From positions 1-29,480 of the forward strand of contig CALUBX010000015.1 of NCBI GenBank assembly GCA_943914405.1: DNA of 29,480 bases, given 5' to 3'. The first letter of the stretch is position 1. Every line of letters starts with the position of its first letter. A model generated the notes under the pieces. That model ran no database searches, had not been told where the DNA came from, and saw only the letters and a program-made list of their open reading frames with translations. Origin of the DNA: an uncultured Hyphomicrobiales bacterium. Lineage in GTDB: Bacteria > Pseudomonadota > Alphaproteobacteria > Rhizobiales > Rhizobiaceae. Both the position numbers and the translations under genes were made by a program. Positions 24,750 to 29,480 of this stretch are shown here, in pieces.

Positions 24750-27119
24750 ATGGCCGCAGCGACTCCCGAACTCTTCAAGGCATGGCGCGACGGCTATGGC
24801 CAGATCCGACATAGCGACGAAACCATCGAGCGCATTCAAACGCTGGCCATGTCGGGACGGATCGAACCTGATCGGCTCTACCGACTGCTCGCAGCGGCCG
24901 ACCGCCTGACCTCGGCTGCCATGTGGACCATCGTCCACATGACCTATGCGAGGCGTGTCGATTTGTCCGGCGCTCCTCTGCCAGCCGACGCCTTCAAAAC
25001 CGTTCCGGAGGGCCATACCGGCGGTTCGCTCAACATGGCCCCGGCTTTCGTCGGCTATCTGGTTGCCAACGCGATTTCGGCAACAACCCGATCGTGGCTT
25101 ATGGGTCAGGGGCATTGCGTGGCGGCGATCGATGCAGTCAACGCGCTGACAGGCGACGTTTCGCAAGCTCAGCTCGGGCGCTATGATCGCAGCGAGAAAG
25201 GGCTGTCTCAACTCGCAGCCGATTTCTACTCCTACGCTATCGACGCGAGCGGCCGGCCGGGCGTGCCGATCGGCAGCCACGCCGGCCCAACCACCGCCGG
25301 TGCGATCTCGGAGGGCGGCTATCTCGGGTTCTCGGAAGTGCAGTACGTCCATGCGCCACTGACAGGCGAAAGCCTCGTCGCCTTTCTCAGCGATGGCGCG
25401 TTTGAGGAACAGCGCGGATCGGACTGGACGCCGCGCTGGTGGCGCTCGGAGGATTCCGGCTTCGTTGTTCCAGTGATGATCATGAACGGCCGCCGTATCG
25501 AGGAACGCGTCCAGATCGCGCAGCAAGGCGGGGCAGATTGGTTTGCCGATCATCTCAGCCTCAACGGATTCGCGCCGATGAGGATCGATGGCCGGGACCC
25601 CGCCGCCTTCGCTTGGGCCATCCTCTCAGCGGAAGAGCAGCTCACGCGCTTCGCGACCGATCCCAGCCGCCGCTATCCCGCACCCATTCCCTATGTCATC
25701 GCCGAGACTGTCAAAGGATTCGGCTTCCCCGGAGCGGGCACAAATGCCGCGCACAATCTTCCTCTGACGGGCAACCCGTCGCGAGACGAAGCGGCGCGTC
25801 AAGCCTTCAACGACGCTGCAAGGGCTCTATTCGTGCCGCCGGGCGACATTGATGACGCCGTGTCCGAGATTGCCATTCATGAGAGGCAGGGCCGCGTTCC
25901 CGAAAGCAAGCATCCTCTGGCATCCCGTAATCCCGCAGCGCCGCACCTGCCCGAACCTGACTGGTCCCAGGAAGGTTACCCCTCCGACTGCGCCATGCAT
26001 GCAATAGATCGCTGGTTTGTCCGGGTCGTCGATGCCAATCCCGGCCTTCGTCCGCGGGTCGGCAATCCCGATGAACTCCGCTCGAACCATATGGGCGCAA
26101 CGCTCGACAGGCTTCGCCACCGCGTAAACCAGTCGGAGCCTGGCGTTGCCGATGCCGTCGACGGCGCGGTTATCACGGCCCTGAATGAGGAAGCCGTGGC
26201 CGGTGCGGCGCTCGCCAACAAGGGCGGCATCAATCTGATCGTCAGTTACGAAGCCTTCGCGATGAAGATGCTAGGCGGCCTGCGCCAGGAGATCATCTTC
26301 TCCCGCCACCAACGGGAAGCGGGCAAAACGCCGGGCTGGATCTCCGTGCCGCTCGTCGTCACATCGCACACCTGGGAGAACGCAAAGAACGAACAGTCAC
26401 ACCAGGATCCGACGATTGGCGAGGCCCTGTTGGGCGAGATGTCGGATACGTCCCGCGTGCTGTTTCCCGTCGATGCGAACAGCGCTGCCGCGGCGCTGCG
26501 GTCGGTCTATCGCGGGCGCGGCCAAGTAGCTTGCCTTATCGTGTCCAAGCGCGACATGCCTCACCGTCTCGACGCCGAGGCGGCCGAGCGCTTCGTCAAC
26601 ATAGGTGCGGCTCATATCGACGGCGACCCGGATGGAGCGGCACTCCAGCTCGTCACGATCGGCGCCTATCAACTCGAAGAAGCTCTCAAGGCCGCCCACC
26701 GGCTGAAAGCGCATGGTCGACGGGTCGTCGTCACGGCGATTTCGGAGCCTGGACGCTTTCGGGCGCCGCGCGATCCGCTCGAGGCCGAATTCACAGCGCG
26801 CGATGACCAGCTTGCAAGCCTTTTCCCACCCGATCTGCCCCGCCTTATCGTCACTCACACCCGCCCAGAACCGATGGTCGGCCTGCTTCGACGGCTAGAC
26901 GGCGGCCCGAAACGGACCGCGGCGCATGGATATATCAGTCGTGGCGGCACGCTGGATGTTTCCGGCATGCTTTTCGCCAACCGCTGCTCATGGGCGCACC
27001 TTGTCGACGCATCCGCACGGCTCTCGGACTGGTCGCGCGATGAACTGCTCACCCTGGCCGAACGCAACGCAATCGATGGATGTGGCGCTCCTGCCGATCT
27101 GTCCAAAGCACAAGATTGA
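24750..27119 (+). CDS. Phosphoketolase-like (XFP superfamily) thiamine-diphosphate enzyme
   Basis: The protein has 789 residues, a normal length for XFP. It aligns with phosphoketolases at GHTGGS (88-93, usually GHWGT-PG), GQGHCV (119-124, usually GPGHGG), IGSHAGPTTAGAISEGG (174-190) and SDGAFEEQRG (214-223, usually GDGEAETG). PVMIMNG (241-247) and THTRPEPM...GYISRGGTLDV...GMLFANRC near the end also match. The active-site His residues appear kept (His89, His122, His177), but the ThDP loop is altered. Canonical enzymes split xylulose-5-phosphate into acetyl-phosphate and glyceraldehyde-3-phosphate. This branch may have another ketose substrate. AAAAAAGGA lies upstream of the ATG. The nuclease gene follows after 7 bases. 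Confidence 0.82.
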   Translation: MAAATPELFKAWRDGYGQIRHSDETIERIQTLAMSGRIEPDRLYRLLAAADRLTSAAMWTIVHMTYARRVDLSGAPLPADAFKTVPEGHTGGSLNMAPAFVGYLVANAISATTRSWLMGQGHCVAAIDAVNALTGDVSQAQLGRYDRSEKGLSQLAADFYSYAIDASGRPGVPIGSHAGPTTAGAISEGGYLGFSEVQYVHAPLTGESLVAFLSDGAFEEQRGSDWTPRWWRSEDSGFVVPVMIMNGRRIEERVQIAQQGGADWFADHLSLNGFAPMRIDGRDPAAFAWAILSAEEQLTRFATDPSRRYPAPIPYVIAETVKGFGFPGAGTNAAHNLPLTGNPSRDEAARQAFNDAARALFVPPGDIDDAVSEIAIHERQGRVPESKHPLASRNPAAPHLPEPDWSQEGYPSDCAMHAIDRWFVRVVDANPGLRPRVGNPDELRSNHMGATLDRLRHRVNQSEPGVADAVDGAVITALNEEAVAGAALANKGGINLIVSYEAFAMKMLGGLRQEIIFSRHQREAGKTPGWISVPLVVTSHTWENAKNEQSHQDPTIGEALLGEMSDTSRVLFPVDANSAAAALRSVYRGRGQVACLIVSKRDMPHRLDAEAAERFVNIGAAHIDGDPDGAALQLVTIGAYQLEEALKAAHRLKAHGRRVVVTAISEPGRFRAPRDPLEAEFTARDDQLASLFPPDLPRLIVTHTRPEPMVGLLRRLDGGPKRTAAHGYISRGGTLDVSGMLFANRCSWAHLVDASARLSDWSRDELLTLAERNAIDGCGAPADLSKAQD

Positions 27120-27126
27120 GGGCAAC

Positions 27127-28485
27127 ATGCTGACACTAACTTCGCTTGGCGGTGCGGGAACCGTCACCGGCTCGAAACATCTCATCACCAATGGCGACAA
27201 GCGCATCCTGATCGATTGCGGCCTGTTCCAGGGCCTGAAGAACCTGCGCGAACTCAACTGGGCAGCACTTCCGGTTACGCCATCGAGCATCGACGCCGTC
27301 GTCCTGACGCATGCCCACCTCGACCATTCCGGCTATTTGCCCAAGCTCGTTCGAGATGGCTTCCGCGGCCGAATCTACTCTACCGAGGCGACGCGCGACG
27401 TTGCCGAGCTGATCCTGAAGGACAGCGGCCACCTCCAGGAAAAGGATGCCGAATACGCCAATCGAAAGGGCTTTTCGAAGCACAAGCCTGCGCTTGCGCT
27501 CTACGGCATCCGCGACGCCGAGCACTCCCTCGAATTCTTCTCGCCCGAACCTTTCGACAAGCCCATTCACCTTCCAGGCAATGCGACACTGACCTTCCGC
27601 CATGCCGGGCATATCTTGGGCGCGGCTATCGCGGAAATCGAATGGGCAGGGCGTCGAGTCGCTTTCTCGGGCGATCTCGGCCGCTACGATGACCCCGTTC
27701 TTCCCGACCCCACGGCTGTCGAAAACGCCGACTACGTCGTAATCGAGTCGACCTACGGAAATCGCATCCACGATCAGGTCGATCCCACAGAGGCTTTGGG
27801 AAGCGTCATTGAGCGCACGACCGCCAGGGGCGGAACCGTTGTGATCCCCGCCTTCGCGGTTGGGCGAGCCCAATCACTTCTCTACCATCTCTGGAAGCTG
27901 AGAATGAATGGCCGTCTCGGAAAGATTCCCATCTATCTCGACAGCCCCATGGCGATCGACGCAACGGATTTGCTGCATGCGCATCGTTCCGATCACCGGC
28001 TGAGCCCGCAGGAATGCAATGCGATTTGCTCGATCGCCACCTACACGCGCGACGTTGAGGGTTCCAAGGCGATCACCGCAAGCGCCTACCCGAAGATCGT
28101 TATTTCGGCGAGCGGCATGGCCACCGGTGGACGGGTCCTGCACCATCTCAAGGCGTTTGCCCCCGACAGCCGCAACACCATTCTCTTCTCGGGTTTTCAG
28201 GCAGCCGGAACGCGGGGCCGCGCTATGATGCAGGGCTCCCGCGAGATCAAAATCCATGGCCAGTGGATCCCGGTTCGGGCAGAGGTCGCGGACCTGTCCA
28301 TGCTGTCGGCGCATGCCGACGCAAACGAGCTGATGCGCTGGCTGTCCGGCTTCCGTCGGCCGCCGTCCCGCGTGTTCATCGTGCATGGTGAAGACGATGC
28401 CTCCGAAGCGCTGCGCGTGCGGATCGACCGCGAGCTTGGATGGAACGCAGTCGTCTCACGCCAGAATCAGGCTTTCGACCTATGA
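27127..28485 (+). CDS. Beta-CASP metallo-beta-lactamase fold nuclease, copy 2
   Basis: The protein has 452 residues, the same length as copy 1 at 467 and very similar throughout. The metal motif HAHLDH, AGHILGA, SGDLGRY, IESTYGNR, DSPMA, SASGM, SAHAD and VHGE are all present at the same positions. DNA differences from copy 1 are mostly at third codon positions, so both copies have been kept under selection after an old split. GAGGG precedes the ATG. A longer frame reaching back to 26926 overlaps the phosphoketolase-like gene and is not the start. The stop overlaps the phosphorylase ATG as ATGA, as in copy 1. Confidence 0.9.
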   Translation: MLTLTSLGGAGTVTGSKHLITNGDKRILIDCGLFQGLKNLRELNWAALPVTPSSIDAVVLTHAHLDHSGYLPKLVRDGFRGRIYSTEATRDVAELILKDSGHLQEKDAEYANRKGFSKHKPALALYGIRDAEHSLEFFSPEPFDKPIHLPGNATLTFRHAGHILGAAIAEIEWAGRRVAFSGDLGRYDDPVLPDPTAVENADYVVIESTYGNRIHDQVDPTEALGSVIERTTARGGTVVIPAFAVGRAQSLLYHLWKLRMNGRLGKIPIYLDSPMAIDATDLLHAHRSDHRLSPQECNAICSIATYTRDVEGSKAITASAYPKIVISASGMATGGRVLHHLKAFAPDSRNTILFSGFQAAGTRGRAMMQGSREIKIHGQWIPVRAEVADLSMLSAHADANELMRWLSGFRRPPSRVFIVHGEDDASEALRVRIDRELGWNAVVSRQNQAFDL

Positions 28486-29480
28486 CGATCAACAACGTCG
28501 AACCCGAGGTTCCTTCTCAGCCGACGCTACGCGTGCGGCGCCTGCGGCTGCACACTCAGCACCAGGCCGTGGTGGTGATGCGCACCGATTGCCATGTCTG
28601 CCGCTCGGAGGGTCTGTCCGCGCGCACCCAGGTCCTCGTCTCGATCGGCGCGAGACAGGTACAGGCAACGCTCTTTCAGGTCGAAGGAGATGCATTGCTC
28701 GCTCAGGATGAAGTCGGTCTTTCTGAAACAGCCTGGCAGATCCTCGGCGTTAGCGAGAATGACAATGTGACGGTGACCCATCCTCCGGCCGTGGAGTCTC
28801 TGACGAGCGTGCGCCGTCGCATATATGGCAATCGCCTCGACGCGCACGCCTTTGCCGAAATCGTGAGCGACGTGGTCGCAGGCCGCTATACCGAGGTCCA
28901 TCTCGCCGCCTTTCTGACCGCCAGTGCCGCGCTTCCTCTCGACGAGAGCGAGACTGTTGACCTCACGCGCGCCATGGTCGATGTCGGCGACCGGATGAGC
29001 TGGAATGCTCCGATCGTTGTGGACAAGCACTGTGTCGGCGGGTTGCCGGGCAATCGAACCACGCCGATCGTCGTCGCGATCGTGGCCGCCAATGGCCTTG
29101 TCATGCCGAAGACGTCTTCGCGCGCGATTACCTCGCCAGCCGGCACCGCCGACACAATGGAAACGCTTGCCCCTGTCGACCTCAGCATCGAAACCCTTCG
29201 ACGCGTCGTGGAAGCAGAAGGCGGATGCATCGCCTGGGGCGGGGCGGTGCATCTCAGCCCCGCCGACGACATTTTCGTCCGGATCGAACGCGAACTCGAC
29301 GTGGATACCGAGGGACAGCTTGTCGCTTCCGTCCTTTCAAAAAAAATCGCCGCTGGCTCGACGCATGTGGTTATCGACATCCCGGTTGGGGCAACCGCCA
29401 AGGTGCGCAGCGAAGCGGCCGCCGATCAGCTCGCCAGTCGCCTCAGCGCCGTCGCTGCCCGTTTCGATCTGGCCCTGACC
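28482..29480 (+). CDS. AMP/NMP (thymidine phosphorylase family) phosphorylase, copy 2 (3' cut by window edge)
   Basis: The frame is open from the ATG at 28482 to the last base, giving 333 residues of an expected ~500. The N-terminal extension typical of AMP phosphorylases is present (about residues 12-95). The core follows with DKHCVGGLPGNRTTPIVV, KTSSRAITSPAGTADTMETL, GGCIAWGGAVHLSPADDIF and LSKKIAAGSTHVVIDIPVG. These match archaeal AMP phosphorylases more closely than classical DeoA. The expected reaction is NMP plus phosphate to base plus ribose-1,5-bisphosphate. It overlaps the nuclease stop (ATGA). Unlike copy 1, no break is seen in the visible part. Confidence 0.88.
   Translation, partial: MTINNVEPEVPSQPTLRVRRLRLHTQHQAVVVMRTDCHVCRSEGLSARTQVLVSIGARQVQATLFQVEGDALLAQDEVGLSETAWQILGVSENDNVTVTHPPAVESLTSVRRRIYGNRLDAHAFAEIVSDVVAGRYTEVHLAAFLTASAALPLDESETVDLTRAMVDVGDRMSWNAPIVVDKHCVGGLPGNRTTPIVVAIVAANGLVMPKTSSRAITSPAGTADTMETLAPVDLSIETLRRVVEAEGGCIAWGGAVHLSPADDIFVRIERELDVDTEGQLVASVLSKKIAAGSTHVVIDIPVGATAKVRSEAAADQLASRLSAVAARFDLALT

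Overview
The window looks like an accessory region of a GC-rich alphaproteobacterium, probably of the order Hyphomicrobiales. The evidence is third-codon-position GC bias, FNR/FixK-type boxes, the Tat-exported multicopper oxidases and an IS6-family element. The rank below class is inference. No tRNA, rRNA, CRISPR array or replication origin was seen.

Layout. (1) 1-2850: the tail of a phosphoketolase-like gene, a beta-CASP metallo-beta-lactamase nuclease and a C-terminally truncated nucleoside-monophosphate (AMP) phosphorylase, all on +. (2) 3016-5047: an exact FNR/FixK box, a small exported Cys/His/Met-rich protein and a multicopper oxidase broken by a one-base deletion. (3) 5476-8205 (+): archaeal-type (type II) GAPDH and an ABC1/UbiB-like kinase. 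(4) 15412 down to 8158 (-): copA, cueR and a DUF411 gene joined by ATGA overlaps, then a DUF2934 protein, an alpha-glucan phosphorylase, a D-2-hydroxyacid dehydrogenase and a DUF6629 membrane protein. (5) 15451-15768: two divergent CueR-type promoters and the chaperone gene copZ (+). (6) 15934-18731: a second FNR/FixK-type box, a second small exported protein, an intact multicopper oxidase and a Met-rich EF-hand protein. (7) 18771-20977: an MFS transporter remnant and an SbmA/BacA-type ABC transporter. (8) 21037-21812: a patchwork of fragments (unknown secreted protein, CopA, sensor kinase, multicopper oxidase). (9) 22215-23670: a small putative lipoprotein, an IS6-family element and a P-type ATPase tail cut at the IS edge. 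(10) 23667-29480: PRPP synthetase, phosphoketolase-like protein, beta-CASP nuclease and AMP phosphorylase, a second and intact copy of the cassette in (1), running off the window end.

How the genes may work together. The copper genes form a standard set: CueR sensing, CopA export from the cytoplasm, CopZ delivery and periplasmic multicopper oxidase. The metabolic genes suggest a low-oxygen or starvation programme. Glucan phosphorylase releases glucose-1-phosphate. Phosphoketolase would give acetyl-phosphate plus glyceraldehyde-3-phosphate. GAPDH and a D-lactate-type dehydrogenase would handle carbon and redox. The most unusual element is the duplicated set of nuclease, NMP phosphorylase, PRPP synthetase and phosphoketolase, which could form an RNA-ribose to acetyl-phosphate route. 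That route is a hypothesis from gene content and coupling, not something the sequence proves.
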